A stretch of 64,000 bases of DNA from Galeopsis tetrahit. Lineage: Eukaryota > Streptophyta > Magnoliopsida > Lamiales > Lamiaceae. The notes under the pieces were generated by a model. The model saw only the letters and a list, made by a program, of their open reading frames with translations, was not told where the DNA came from and did no database searches. The stretch covers positions 39,741,198 to 39,805,197 of the forward strand of contig OY776119.1 in NCBI GenBank assembly GCA_963675135.1, in the 5' to 3' direction. Below, piece after piece: positions 21,302-32,864 of this stretch. Position 1 is the first letter of the stretch. Each line of letters opens with the position of its first letter. The position numbers were made by a program, and so were the translations under genes.

Positions 21302-21373
21302 GGGTGCGATCATACCAGCACTAATGCACCGGATCCCATCAGAACTCCGAAGTTAAGCGTGCTTGGGCGAGAG
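21302..21373 (+). pseudogene. Truncated 5S gene, unit 44 (first 72 nt)
   Basis: Same 57-bp deletion as the six copies at 4.7-15 kb, but isolated from them. Spacer has cctcagaaaaag. Unit 443 bp. Confidence 0.96.
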
Positions 21374-21744
21374 GCTTTGACGTTTTTCATTATCAATTTT
21401 TTTTCCCCCCCTCTTTTTCTTTTGACCTTCGAAAGGAGAATTATATTTTTCTTTTGCCCGACTCCCCTCTCGCACCTCAGAAAAAGTTGGAGACGAGCGC
21501 GGGCCCACCAGGCAGTCGCGCCAGGACGGTTACGGTCGAAATCGATGTGCGTCATCGCGCGGGGTGCTAGAAATTCGTCCACAGAGGGAAATCCACGATG
21601 ACCGAGGGGAAGGTCTCGAAAAGAGCCTCGCGTTGATATGCGGAGGCACGCGTAACTCAAAAACGGGCCGAAAGTTAGACCCGTTTGAATTTTGAGTGCG
21701 CGCCCTAGGTTGTGCATAAGTAAATTTATGAGCACAATCATGTC

Positions 21745-21864
21745 GGGTGCGATCATACCAGCACTAATGCACCGGATCCCATCAGAACTCCGAAGTTAAG
21801 CGTGCTTGGGCGAGAGTAGTACTAGGATGGGTGACCCCCTGGGAAGTCCTCGTGTTGCACCCCT
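21745..21864 (+). rRNA. 5S rRNA, unit 45 (majority sequence)
   Basis: Identical to the majority. Spacer marks cacaaggc, taccgtcg and agttctcg define a subtype that recurs after units 52, 55, 59 and 63. Unit 498 bp. Confidence 0.97.
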
Positions 21865-22242
21865 TTTTGCCTCGCTTTGACGTTTTTCATTATCAATTTT
21901 TTTTCCCCCCTCTTTTTCTTTTGACCTTCGAAAGGAGAATTATATTTTTCTTTTGCCCGACTCCCCTCTCGCACCTCACAAAAAGTTGGAGACGAGCGCG
22001 GGCCCACAAGGCAGTCGCGCCAGGACGGTTACCGTCGAAATCGATGTGCGTCATCGCGCGGGGTGCTAGAAATTCGTCCACAGAGGGAAATCCACGATGA
22101 CCGAGGGGAAGTTCTCGAAAAGAGCCTCGCGTTGATATGCGGAGGCACGCGTAAATCAAAACGGGCCGAAAGTTAGACCCGTTTGAATTTTGAGTGCGCG
22201 CCCTAGGTTGTGCATAAGTAAATTTATGAGCACAATCATGTC

Positions 22243-22362
22243 GGGTGCGATCATACCAGCACTAATGCACCGGATCCCATCAGAACTCCGAAGTTAAGCG
22301 TGCTTGGGCGAGAGTAGTACTAGGATGGGTGACCCCCTGGGAAGTCCTCGTGTTGCACCCCT
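22243..22362 (+). rRNA. 5S rRNA, unit 46 (majority sequence)
   Basis: Identical to the majority. Spacer has T10C5, cactaggc, aacggggcc and gattgcgcgcc, as after unit 64. Unit 501 bp. Confidence 0.97.
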
Positions 22363-22743
22363 TTTTGCCTCGCTTTGACGTTTTTCATTATCAATTTTTT
22401 TTTTCCCCCTCTTTTTCTTTTGACCTTCGAAAGGAGAATTATATTTTTCTTTTGCCCGACTCCCCTCTCGCACCTCACAAAAAGTTGGAGACGAGCGCGG
22501 GCCCACTAGGCAGTCGCGCCAGGACGGTTACGGTCGAAATCGATGTGCGTCATCGCGCGGGGTGCTAGAAATTCGTCCACAGAGGGAAATCCACGATGAC
22601 CGAGGGGAAGGTCTCGAAAAGAGCCTCGCGTTGATATGCGGAGGCACGCGTAACTCAAAAACGGGGCCGAAAGTTAGACCCGTTTGAATTTTGATTGCGC
22701 GCCCTAGGTTGTGCATAAGTAAATTTATGAGCACAATCATGTC

Positions 22744-22863
22744 GGGTGCGATCATACCAGCACTAATGCACCGGATCCCATCAGAACTCCGAAGATAAGC
22801 GTGCTTGGGCGAGAGTAGTACTAGGATGGGTGACCCCCTGGGAAGTCCTCGTGTTGCACCCCT
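22744..22863 (+). rRNA. 5S rRNA, unit 47 (T52A)
   Basis: T52A at 22795 in box A. First of eight copies with this change. Unit 501 bp. Confidence 0.96.
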
Positions 22864-23244
22864 TTTTGCCTCGCTTTGACGTTTTTCATTATCAATTTTT
22901 TTTTCCCCCCTCTTTTTCTTTTGACCTTCGAAAGGAGAATTATATTTTTCTTTTGCCCGACTCCCCTCTCGCACCTCACAAAAAGTTGGAGACGAGCGCG
23001 GGCCCACCAGGCAGTCGCGCCAGGACGGTTACGGTCGAAATCGATGTGCGTCATCGCGCGGGGTGCTAGAAATTCGTCCACAGAGGGAAATCCACGATGA
23101 CCGAGGGGAAGGTCTCGAAAAGAGCCTCGCGTTGATATGCGGAGGCACGCGTAACTCAAAAACGGGGCCGAAAGTTAGACCCGTTTGAATTTTGATTGCG
23201 CGCCCTAGGTTGTGCATAAGTAAATTTATGAGCACAATCATGTC

Positions 23245-23364
23245 GGGTGCGATCATACCAGCACTAATGCACCGGATCCCATCAGAACTCCGAAGATAAG
23301 CGTGCTTGGGCGAGAGTAGTACTAGGATGGGTGACCCCCTGGGAAGTCCTCGTGTTGCACCCCT
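23245..23364 (+). rRNA. 5S rRNA, unit 48 (T52A)
   Basis: T52A at 23296. Spacer has accgagggaaagg. Unit 501 bp. Confidence 0.96.
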
Positions 23365-23745
23365 TTTTGCCTCGCTTTGACGTTTTTCATTATCAATTTT
23401 TTTTTCCCCCCTCTTTTTCTTTTGACCTTCGAAAGGAGAATTATATTTTTCTTTTGCCCGACTCCCCTCTCGCACCTCACAAAAAGTTGGAGACGAGCGC
23501 GGGCCCACCAGGCAGTCGCGCCAGGACGGTTACGGTCGAAATCGATGTGCGTCATCGCGCGGGGTGCTAGAAATTCGTCCACAGAGGGAAATCCACGATG
23601 ACCGAGGGAAAGGTCTCGAAAAGAGCCTCGCGTTGATATGCGGAGGCACGCGTAACTCAAAAACGGGGCCGAAAGTTAGACCCGTTTGAATTTTGATTGC
23701 GCGCCCTAGGTTGTGCATAAGTAAATTTATGAGCACAATCATGTC

Positions 23746-23865
23746 GGGTGCGATCATACCAGCACTAATGCACCGGATCCCATCAGAACTCCGAAGTTAA
23801 GCGTGCTTGGGCGAGAGTAGTACTAGGATGGGTGACCCCCTGGGAAGTCCTCGTGTTGCACCCCT
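23746..23865 (+). rRNA. 5S rRNA, unit 49 (majority sequence)
   Basis: Identical to the majority, within the aacggggcc/gattgcg spacer subtype. Unit 500 bp. Confidence 0.97.
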
Positions 23866-24245
23866 TTTTGCCTCGCTTTGACGTTTTTCATTATCAATTT
23901 TTTTTCCCCCCTCTTTTTCTTTTGACCTTCGAAAGGAGAATTATATTTTTCTTTTGCCCGACTCCCCTCTCGCACCTCACAAAAAGTTGGAGACGAGCGC
24001 GGGCCCACTAGGCAGTCGCGCCAGGACGGTTACGGTCGAAATCGATGTGCGTCATCGCGCGGGGTGCTAGAAATTCGTCCACAGAGGGAAATCCACGATG
24101 ACCGAGGGGAAGGTCTCGAAAAGAGCCTCGCGTTGATATGCGGAGGCACGCGTAACTCAAAAACGGGGCCGAAAGTTAGACCCGTTTGAATTTTGATTGC
24201 GCGCCCTAGGTTGTGCATAAGTAAATTTATGAGCACAATCATGTC

Positions 24246-24365
24246 GGGTGCGATCATACCAGCACTAATGCACCGGATCCCATCAGAACTCCGAAGATAA
24301 GCGTGCTTGGGCGAGAGTAGTACTAGGATGGGTGACCCCCTGGGAAGTCCTCGTGTTGCACCCCT
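24246..24365 (+). rRNA. 5S rRNA, unit 50 (T52A)
   Basis: T52A at 24297. Spacer with cactaggc. Unit 500 bp. Confidence 0.96.
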
Positions 24366-24745
24366 TTTTGCCTCGCTTTGACGTTTTTCATTATCAATTT
24401 TTTTTTCCCCCTCTTTTTCTTTTGACCTTCGAAAGGAGAATTATATTTTTCTTTTGCCCGACTCCCCTCTCGCACCTCACAAAAAGTTGGAGACGAGCGC
24501 GGGCCCACTAGGCAGTCGCGCCAGGACGGTTACGGTCGAAATCGATGTGCGTCATCGCGCGGGGTGCTAGAAATTCGTCCACAGAGGGAAATCCACGATG
24601 ACCGAGGGGAAGGTCTCGAAAAGAGCCTCGCGTTGATATGCGGAGGCACGCGTAACTCAAAAACGGGGCCGAAAGTTAGACCCGTTTGAATTTTGATTGC
24701 GCGCCCTAGGTTGTGCATAAGTAAATTTATGAGCACAATCATGTC

Positions 24746-24865
24746 GGGTGCGATCATACCAGCACTAATGCACCGGATCCCATCAGAACTCCGAAGATAA
24801 GCGTGCTTGGGCGAGAGTAGTACTAGGATGGGTGACCCCCTGGGAAGTCCTCGTGTTGCACCCCT
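24746..24865 (+). rRNA. 5S rRNA, unit 51 (T52A)
   Basis: T52A at 24797. Spacer with accgagggaaagg, as after unit 48. Unit 501 bp. Confidence 0.96.
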
Positions 24866-25246
24866 TTTTGCCTCGCTTTGACGTTTTTCATTATCAATTT
24901 TTTTTTCCCCCCTCTTTTTCTTTTGACCTTCGAAAGGAGAATTATATTTTTCTTTTGCCCGACTCCCCTCTCGCACCTCACAAAAAGTTGGAGACGAGCG
25001 CGGGCCCACCAGGCAGTCGCGCCAGGACGGTTACGGTCGAAATCGATGTGCGTCATCGCGCGGGGTGCTAGAAATTCGTCCACAGAGGGAAATCCACGAT
25101 GACCGAGGGAAAGGTCTCGAAAAGAGCCTCGCGTTGATATGCGGAGGCACGCGTAACTCAAAAACGGGGCCGAAAGTTAGACCCGTTTGAATTTTGATTG
25201 CGCGCCCTAGGTTGTGCATAAGTAAATTTATGAGCACAATCATGTC

Positions 25247-25366
25247 GGGTGCGATCATACCAGCACTAATGCACCGGATCCCATCAGAACTCCGAAGTTA
25301 AGCGTGCTTGGGCGAGAGTAGTACTAGGATGGGTGACCCCCTGGGAAGTCCTCGTGTTGCACCCCT
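25247..25366 (+). rRNA. 5S rRNA, unit 52 (majority sequence)
   Basis: Identical to the majority. Spacer of the cacaaggc/taccgtcg/agttctcg subtype. Unit 497 bp. Confidence 0.97.
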
Positions 25367-25743
25367 TTTTGCCTCGCTTTGACGTTTTTCATTATCAATT
25401 TTTTTCCCCCCTCTTTTTCTTTTGACCTTCGAAAGGAGAATTATATTTTTCTTTTGCCCGACTCCCCTCTCGCACCTCACAAAAAGTTGGAGACGAGCGC
25501 GGGCCCACAAGGCAGTCGCGCCAGGACGGTTACCGTCGAAATCGATGTGCGTCATCGCGCGGGGTGCTAGAAATTCGTCCACAGAGGGAAATCCACGATG
25601 ACCGAGGGGAAGTTCTCGAAAAGAGCCTCGCGTTGATATGCGGAGGCACGCGTAACTCAAAACGGGCCGAAAGTTAGACCCGTTTGAATTTTGAGTGCGC
25701 GCCCTAGGTTGTGCATAAGTAAATTTATGAGCACAATCATGTC

Positions 25744-25863
25744 GGGTGCGATCATACCAGCACTAATGCACCGGATCCCATCAGAACTCCGAAGTTAAGC
25801 GTGCTTGGGCGAGAGTAGTACTAGGATGGGTGACCCCCTGGGAAGTCCTCGTGTTGCACCCCT
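25744..25863 (+). rRNA. 5S rRNA, unit 53 (majority sequence)
   Basis: Identical to the majority. Tract reads tttttcccgctc, a private change. Unit 501 bp. Confidence 0.97.
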
Positions 25864-26244
25864 TTTTGCCTCGCTTTGACGTTTTTCATTATCAATTTTT
25901 TTTTTCCCGCTCTTTTTCTTTTGACCTTCGAAAGGAGAATTATATTTTTCTTTTGCCCGACTCCCCTCTCGCACCTCACAAAAAGTTGGAGACGAGCGCG
26001 GGCCCACTAGGCAGTCGCGCCAGGACGGTTACGGTCGAAATCGATGTGCGTCATCGCGCGGGGTGCTAGAAATTCGTCCACAGAGGGAAATCCACGATGA
26101 CCGAGGGGAAGGTCTCGAAAAGAGCCTCGCGTTGATATGCGGAGGCACGCGTAACTCAAAAACGGGGCCGAAAGTTAGACCCGTTTGAATTTTGATTGCG
26201 CGCCCTAGGTTGTGCATAAGTAAATTTATGAGCACAATCATGTC

Positions 26245-26364
26245 GGGTGCGATCATACCAGCACTAATGCACCGGATCCCATCAGAACTCCGAAGATAAG
26301 CGTGCTTGGGCGAGAGTAGTACTAGGATGGGTGACCCCCTGGGAAGTCCTCGTGTTGCACCCCT
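26245..26364 (+). rRNA. 5S rRNA, unit 54 (T52A)
   Basis: T52A at 26296. Spacer has accgagggaaagg and gattgtgcgcc. Unit 500 bp. Confidence 0.96.
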
Positions 26365-26744
26365 TTTTGCCTCGCTTTGACGTTTTTCATTATCAATTTT
26401 TTTTCCCCCCTCTTTTTCTTTTGACCTTCGAAAGGAGAATTATATTTTTCTTTTGCCCGACTCCCCTCTCGCACCTCACAAAAAGTTGGAGACGAGCGCG
26501 GGCCCACCAGGCAGTCGCGCCAGGACGGTTACGGTCGAAATCGATGTGCGTCATCGCGCGGGGTGCTAGAAATTCGTCCACAGAGGGAAATCCACGATGA
26601 CCGAGGGAAAGGTCTCGAAAAGAGCCTCGCGTTGATATGCGGAGGCACGCGTAACTCAAAAACGGGGCCGAAAGTTAGACCCGTTTGAATTTTGATTGTG
26701 CGCCCTAGGTTGTGCATAAGTAAATTTATGAGCACAATCATGTC

Positions 26745-26864
26745 GGGTGCGATCATACCAGCACTAATGCACCGGATCCCATCAGAACTCCGAAGTTAAG
26801 CGTGCTTGGGCGAGAGTAGTACTAGGATGGGTGACCCCCTGGGAAGTCCTCGTGTTGCACCCCT
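26745..26864 (+). rRNA. 5S rRNA, unit 55 (majority sequence)
   Basis: Identical to the majority. Spacer has cacaaggc and taccgtcg but the usual ggtctcg. Unit 497 bp. Confidence 0.97.
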
Positions 26865-27241
26865 TTTTGCCTCGCTTTGACGTTTTTCATTATCAATTTT
26901 TTTCCCCCCTCTTTTTCTTTTGACCTTCGAAAGGAGAATTATATTTTTCTTTTGCCCGACTCCCCTCTCGCACCTCACAAAAAGTTGGAGACGAGCGCGG
27001 GCCCACAAGGCAGTCGCGCCAGGACGGTTACCGTCGAAATCGATGTGCGTCATCGCGCGGGGTGCTAGAAATTCGTCCACAGAGGGAAATCCACGATGAC
27101 CGAGGGGAAGGTCTCGAAAAGAGCCTCGCGTTGATATGCGGAGGCACGCGTAACTCAAAACGGGCCGAAAGTTAGACCCGTTTGAATTTTGAGTGCGCGC
27201 CCTAGGTTGTGCATAAGTAAATTTATGAGCACAATCATGTC

Positions 27242-27361
27242 GGGTGCGATCATACCAGCACTAATGCACCGGATCCCATCAGAACTCCGAAGTTAAGCGT
27301 GCTTGGGCGAGAGTAGTACTAGGATGGGTGACCCCCTGGGAAGTCCTCGTGTTGCACCCCT
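27242..27361 (+). rRNA. 5S rRNA, unit 56 (majority sequence)
   Basis: Identical to the majority. Followed by ttgcatcgc and tttctcttgacc, both shared only with unit 60. Unit 502 bp. Confidence 0.97.
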
Positions 27362-27743
27362 TTTTGCATCGCTTTGACGTTTTTCATTATCAATTTTTTT
27401 TTTCCCCCCTCTTTTTCTCTTGACCTTCGAAAGGAGAATTATATTTTTCTTTTGCCCGACTCCCCTCTCGCACCTCACAAAAAGTTGGAGACGAGCGCGG
27501 GCCCACTAGGCAGTCGCGCCAGGACGGTTACGGTCGAAATCGATGTGCGTCATCGCGCGGGGTGCTAGAAATTCGTCCACAGAGGGAAATCCACGATGAC
27601 CGAGGGGAAGGTCTCGAAAAGAGCCTCGCGTTGATATGCGGAGGCACGCGTAACTCAAAAACGGGGCCGAAAGTTAGACCCGTTTGAATTTTGATTGCGC
27701 GCCCTAGGTTGTGCATAAGTAAATTTATGAGCACAATCATGTC

Positions 27744-27863
27744 GGGTGCGATCATACCAGCACTAATGCACCGGATCCCATCAGAACTCCGAAGTTAAGC
27801 GTGCTTGGGCGAGAGTAGTACTAGGATGGGTGACCCCCTGGGAAGTCCTCGTGTTGCACCCTT
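27744..27863 (+). rRNA. 5S rRNA, unit 57 (C119T)
   Basis: C119T at 27862 lengthens the terminator to T6. Shared with units 61 and 66. Unit 501 bp. Confidence 0.96.
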
Positions 27864-28244
27864 TTTTGCCTCGCTTTGACGTTTTTCATTATCAATTTTT
27901 TTTTCCCCCCTCTTTTTCTTTTGACCTTCGAAAGGAGAATTATATTTTTCTTTTGCCCGACTCCCCTCTCGCACCTCACAAAAAGTTGGAGACGAGCGCG
28001 GGCCCACCAGGCAGTCGCGCCAGGACGGTTACGGTCGAAATCGATGTGCGTCATCGCGCGGGGTGCTAGAAATTCGTCCACAGAGGGAAATCCACGATGA
28101 CCGAGGGGAAGGTCTCGAAAAGAGCCTCGCGTTGATATGCGGAGGCACGCGTAACTCAAAAACGGGGCCGAAAGTTAGACCCGTTTGAATTTTGATTGCG
28201 CGCCCTAGGTTGTGCATAAGTAAATTTATGAGCACAATCATGTC

Positions 28245-28364
28245 GGGTGCGATCATACCAGCACTAATGCACCGGATCCCATCAGAACTCCGAAGATAAG
28301 CGTGCTTGGGCGAGAGTAGTACTAGGATGGGTGACCCCCTGGGAAGTCCTCGTGTTGCACCCCT
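28245..28364 (+). rRNA. 5S rRNA, unit 58 (T52A)
   Basis: T52A at 28296. Its spacer mixes the aacgggcc arm with gattgtgcgcc, a mosaic of two subtypes. Unit 499 bp. Confidence 0.96.
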
Positions 28365-28743
28365 TTTTGCCTCGCTTTGACGTTTTTCATTATCAATTTT
28401 TTTTTCCCCCCTCTTTTTCTTTTGACCTTCGAAAGGAGAATTATATTTTTCTTTTGCCCGACTCCCCTCTCGCACCTCACAAAAAGTTGGAGACGAGCGC
28501 GGGCCCACCAGGCAGTCGCGCCAGGACGGTTACGGTCGAAATCGATGTGCGTCATCGCGCGGGGTGCTAGAAATTCGTCCACAGAGGGAAATCCACGATG
28601 ACCGAGGGGAAGGTCTCGAAAAGAGCCTCGCGTTGATATGCGGAGGCACGCGTAACTCAAAACGGGCCGAAAGTTAGACCCGTTTGAATTTTGATTGTGC
28701 GCCCTAGGTTGTGCATAAGTAAATTTATGAGCACAATCATGTC

Positions 28744-28863
28744 GGGTGCGATCATACCAGCACTAATGCACCGGATCCCATCAGAACTCCGAAGTTAAGC
28801 GTGCTTGGGCGAGAGTAGTACTAGGATGGGTGACCCCCTGGGAAGTCCTCGTGTTGCACCCCT
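28744..28863 (+). rRNA. 5S rRNA, unit 59 (majority sequence)
   Basis: Identical to the majority; spacer like unit 55. Unit 498 bp. Confidence 0.97.
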
Positions 28864-29241
28864 TTTTGCCTCGCTTTGACGTTTTTCATTATCAATTTTT
28901 TTTCCCCCCTCTTTTTCTTTTGACCTTCGAAAGGAGAATTATATTTTTCTTTTGCCCGACTCCCCTCTCGCACCTCACAAAAAGTTGGAGACGAGCGCGG
29001 GCCCACAAGGCAGTCGCGCCAGGACGGTTACCGTCGAAATCGATGTGCGTCATCGCGCGGGGTGCTAGAAATTCGTCCACAGAGGGAAATCCACGATGAC
29101 CGAGGGGAAGGTCTCGAAAAGAGCCTCGCGTTGATATGCGGAGGCACGCGTAACTCAAAACGGGCCGAAAGTTAGACCCGTTTGAATTTTGAGTGCGCGC
29201 CCTAGGTTGTGCATAAGTAAATTTATGAGCACAATCATGTC

Positions 29242-29361
29242 GGGTGCGATCATACCAGCACTAATGCACCGGATCCCATCAGAACTCCGAAGTTAAGCGT
29301 GCTTGGGCGAGAGTAGTACTAGGATGGGTGACCCCCTGGGAAGTCCTCGTGTTGCACCCCT
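29242..29361 (+). rRNA. 5S rRNA, unit 60 (majority sequence)
   Basis: Identical to the majority; counterpart of unit 56, 2000 bp on, with the same ttgcatcgc. Unit 501 bp. Confidence 0.97.
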
Positions 29362-29742
29362 TTTTGCATCGCTTTGACGTTTTTCATTATCAATTTTTTT
29401 TTCCCCCCTCTTTTTCTCTTGACCTTCGAAAGGAGAATTATATTTTTCTTTTGCCCGACTCCCCTCTCGCACCTCACAAAAAGTTGGAGACGAGCGCGGG
29501 CCCACTAGGCAGTCGCGCCAGGACGGTTACGGTCGAAATCGATGTGCGTCATCGCGCGGGGTGCTAGAAATTCGTCCACAGAGGGAAATCCACGATGACC
29601 GAGGGGAAGGTCTCGAAAAGAGCCTCGCGTTGATATGCGGAGGCACGCGTAACTCAAAAACGGGGCCGAAAGTTAGACCCGTTTGAATTTTGATTGCGCG
29701 CCCTAGGTTGTGCATAAGTAAATTTATGAGCACAATCATGTC

Positions 29743-29862
29743 GGGTGCGATCATACCAGCACTAATGCACCGGATCCCATCAGAACTCCGAAGTTAAGCG
29801 TGCTTGGGCGAGAGTAGTACTAGGATGGGTGACCCCCTGGGAAGTCCTCGTGTTGCACCCTT
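29743..29862 (+). rRNA. 5S rRNA, unit 61 (C119T)
   Basis: C119T at 29861, T6 terminator; counterpart of unit 57. Unit 501 bp. Confidence 0.96.
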
Positions 29863-30243
29863 TTTTGCCTCGCTTTGACGTTTTTCATTATCAATTTTTT
29901 TTTCCCCCCTCTTTTTCTTTTGACCTTCGAAAGGAGAATTATATTTTTCTTTTGCCCGACTCCCCTCTCGCACCTCACAAAAAGTTGGAGACGAGCGCGG
30001 GCCCACCAGGCAGTCGCGCCAGGACGGTTACGGTCGAAATCGATGTGCGTCATCGCGCGGGGTGCTAGAAATTCGTCCACAGAGGGAAATCCACGATGAC
30101 CGAGGGGAAGGTCTCGAAAAGAGCCTCGCGTTGATATGCGGAGGCACGCGTAACTCAAAAACGGGGCCGAAAGTTAGACCCGTTTGAATTTTGATTGCGC
30201 GCCCTAGGTTGTGCATAAGTAAATTTATGAGCACAATCATGTC

Positions 30244-30363
30244 GGGTGCGATCATACCAGCACTAATGCACCGGATCCCATCAGAACTCCGAAGATAAGC
30301 GTGCTTGGGCGAGAGTAGTACTAGGATGGGTGACCCCCTGGGAAGTCCTCGTGTTGCACCCCT
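30244..30363 (+). rRNA. 5S rRNA, unit 62 (T52A)
   Basis: T52A at 30295. Spacer with accgagggaaagg. Unit 501 bp. Confidence 0.96.
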
Positions 30364-30744
30364 TTTTGCCTCGCTTTGACGTTTTTCATTATCAATTTTT
30401 TTTTCCCCCCTCTTTTTCTTTTGACCTTCGAAAGGAGAATTATATTTTTCTTTTGCCCGACTCCCCTCTCGCACCTCACAAAAAGTTGGAGACGAGCGCG
30501 GGCCCACCAGGCAGTCGCGCCAGGACGGTTACGGTCGAAATCGATGTGCGTCATCGCGCGGGGTGCTAGAAATTCGTCCACAGAGGGAAATCCACGATGA
30601 CCGAGGGAAAGGTCTCGAAAAGAGCCTCGCGTTGATATGCGGAGGCACGCGTAACTCAAAAACGGGGCCGAAAGTTAGACCCGTTTGAATTTTGATTGCG
30701 CGCCCTAGGTTGTGCATAAGTAAATTTATGAGCACAATCATGTC

Positions 30745-30864
30745 GGGTGCGATCATACCAGCACTAATGCACCGGATCCCATCAGAACTCCGAAGTTAAG
30801 CGTGCTTGGGCGAGAGTAGTACTAGGATGGGTGACCCCCTGGGAAGTCCTCGTGTTGCACCCCT
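30745..30864 (+). rRNA. 5S rRNA, unit 63 (majority sequence)
   Basis: Identical to the majority. Spacer with cacaaggc, taccgtcg and agttctcg; counterpart of unit 45, 9000 bp away. Unit 498 bp. Confidence 0.97.
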
Positions 30865-31242
30865 TTTTGCCTCGCTTTGACGTTTTTCATTATCAATTTT
30901 TTTTCCCCCCTCTTTTTCTTTTGACCTTCGAAAGGAGAATTATATTTTTCTTTTGCCCGACTCCCCTCTCGCACCTCACAAAAAGTTGGAGACGAGCGCG
31001 GGCCCACAAGGCAGTCGCGCCAGGACGGTTACCGTCGAAATCGATGTGCGTCATCGCGCGGGGTGCTAGAAATTCGTCCACAGAGGGAAATCCACGATGA
31101 CCGAGGGGAAGTTCTCGAAAAGAGCCTCGCGTTGATATGCGGAGGCACGCGTAACTCAAAACGGGCCGAAAGTTAGACCCGTTTGAATTTTGAGTGCGCG
31201 CCCTAGGTTGTGCATAAGTAAATTTATGAGCACAATCATGTC

Positions 31243-31362
31243 GGGTGCGATCATACCAGCACTAATGCACCGGATCCCATCAGAACTCCGAAGTTAAGCG
31301 TGCTTGGGCGAGAGTAGTACTAGGATGGGTGACCCCCTGGGAAGTCCTCGTGTTGCACCCCT
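31243..31362 (+). rRNA. 5S rRNA, unit 64 (majority sequence)
   Basis: Identical to the majority. T10C5 tract as after unit 46. Unit 501 bp. Confidence 0.97.
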
Positions 31363-31743
31363 TTTTGCCTCGCTTTGACGTTTTTCATTATCAATTTTTT
31401 TTTTCCCCCTCTTTTTCTTTTGACCTTCGAAAGGAGAATTATATTTTTCTTTTGCCCGACTCCCCTCTCGCACCTCACAAAAAGTTGGAGACGAGCGCGG
31501 GCCCACTAGGCAGTCGCGCCAGGACGGTTACGGTCGAAATCGATGTGCGTCATCGCGCGGGGTGCTAGAAATTCGTCCACAGAGGGAAATCCACGATGAC
31601 CGAGGGGAAGGTCTCGAAAAGAGCCTCGCGTTGATATGCGGAGGCACGCGTAACTCAAAAACGGGGCCGAAAGTTAGACCCGTTTGAATTTTGATTGCGC
31701 GCCCTAGGTTGTGCATAAGTAAATTTATGAGCACAATCATGTC

Positions 31744-31863
31744 GGGTGCGATCATACCAGCACTAATGCACCGGATCCCATCAGAACTCCGAAGATAAGC
31801 GTGCTTGGGCGAGAGTAGTACTAGGATGGGTGACCCCCTGGGAAGTCCTCGTGTTGCACCCCT
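31744..31863 (+). rRNA. 5S rRNA, unit 65 (T52A)
   Basis: T52A at 31795, the last copy with this change. Unit 501 bp. Confidence 0.96.
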
Positions 31864-32244
31864 TTTTGCCTCGCTTTGACGTTTTTCATTATCAATTTTT
31901 TTTTCCCCCCTCTTTTTCTTTTGACCTTCGAAAGGAGAATTATATTTTTCTTTTGCCCGACTCCCCTCTCGCACCTCACAAAAAGTTGGAGACGAGCGCG
32001 GGCCCACCAGGCAGTCGCGCCAGGACGGTTACGGTCGAAATCGATGTGCGTCATCGCGCGGGGTGCTAGAAATTCGTCCACAGAGGGAAATCCACGATGA
32101 CCGAGGGAAAGGTCTCGAAAAGAGCCTCGCGTTGATATGCGGAGGCACGCGTAACTCAAAAACGGGGCCGAAAGTTAGACCCGTTTGAATTTTGATTGCG
32201 CGCCCTAGGTTGTGCATAAGTAAATTTATGAGCACAATCATGTC

Positions 32245-32364
32245 GGGTGCGATCATACCAGCACTAATGCACCGGATCCCATCAGAACTCCGAAGTTAAG
32301 CGTGCTTGGGCGAGAGTAGTACTAGGATGGGTGACCCCCTGGGAAGTCCTCGTGTTGCACCCTT
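32245..32364 (+). rRNA. 5S rRNA, unit 66 (C119T)
   Basis: C119T at 32363, T6 terminator. The spacer returns to the aacgggcc/gagtgcg form. Unit 500 bp. Confidence 0.96.
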
Positions 32365-32744
32365 TTTTGCCTCGCTTTGACGTTTTTCATTATCAATTTT
32401 TTTTTCCCCCCTCTTTTTCTTTTGACCTTCGAAAGGAGAATTATATTTTTCTTTTGCCCGACTCCCCTCTCGCACCTCACAAAAAGTTGGAGACGAGCGC
32501 GGGCCCACCAGGCAGTCGCGCCAGGACGGTTACGGTCGAAATCGATGTGCGTCATCGCGCGGGGTGCTAGAAATTCGTCCACAGAGGGAAATCCACGATG
32601 ACCGAGGGGAAGGTCTCGAAAAGAGCCTCGCGTTGATATGCGGAGGCACGCGTAACTCAAAAACGGGCCGAAAGTTAGACCCGTTTGAATTTTGAGTGCG
32701 CGCCCTAGGTTGTGCATAAGTAAATTTATGAGCACAATCATGTC

Positions 32745-32864
32745 GGGTGCGATCATACCAGCACTAATGCACCGGATCCCATCAGAACTCCGAAGTTAAG
32801 CGTGCTTGGGCGAGAGTAGTACTAGGATGGGTGACCCCCTGGGAAGTCCTCGTGTTGCACCCCT
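32745..32864 (+). rRNA. 5S rRNA, unit 67 (majority sequence)
   Basis: Identical to the majority. Short T5C6 tract. Unit 496 bp. Confidence 0.97.

Larger units (their letters stand above)
27242..31242 (+). repeat. Approximately 2.0-kb four-unit block, two copies
   Basis: Units 56-59 and 60-63 repeat the order majority, C119T, T52A, majority with start offsets of 1999-2001 bp. The rare ttgcatcgc and tttctcttg marks occur only after units 56 and 60. Confidence 0.85.

Noticed and set aside
30745..32244. An exact 9000-bp period linking units 45-48 and 63-66
   Set aside because: Unit starts do match at 9000 bp, but unit 48 has T52A and unit 66 has C119T, and the intervening units do not repeat. 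The round number is a sum of 18 unit lengths.
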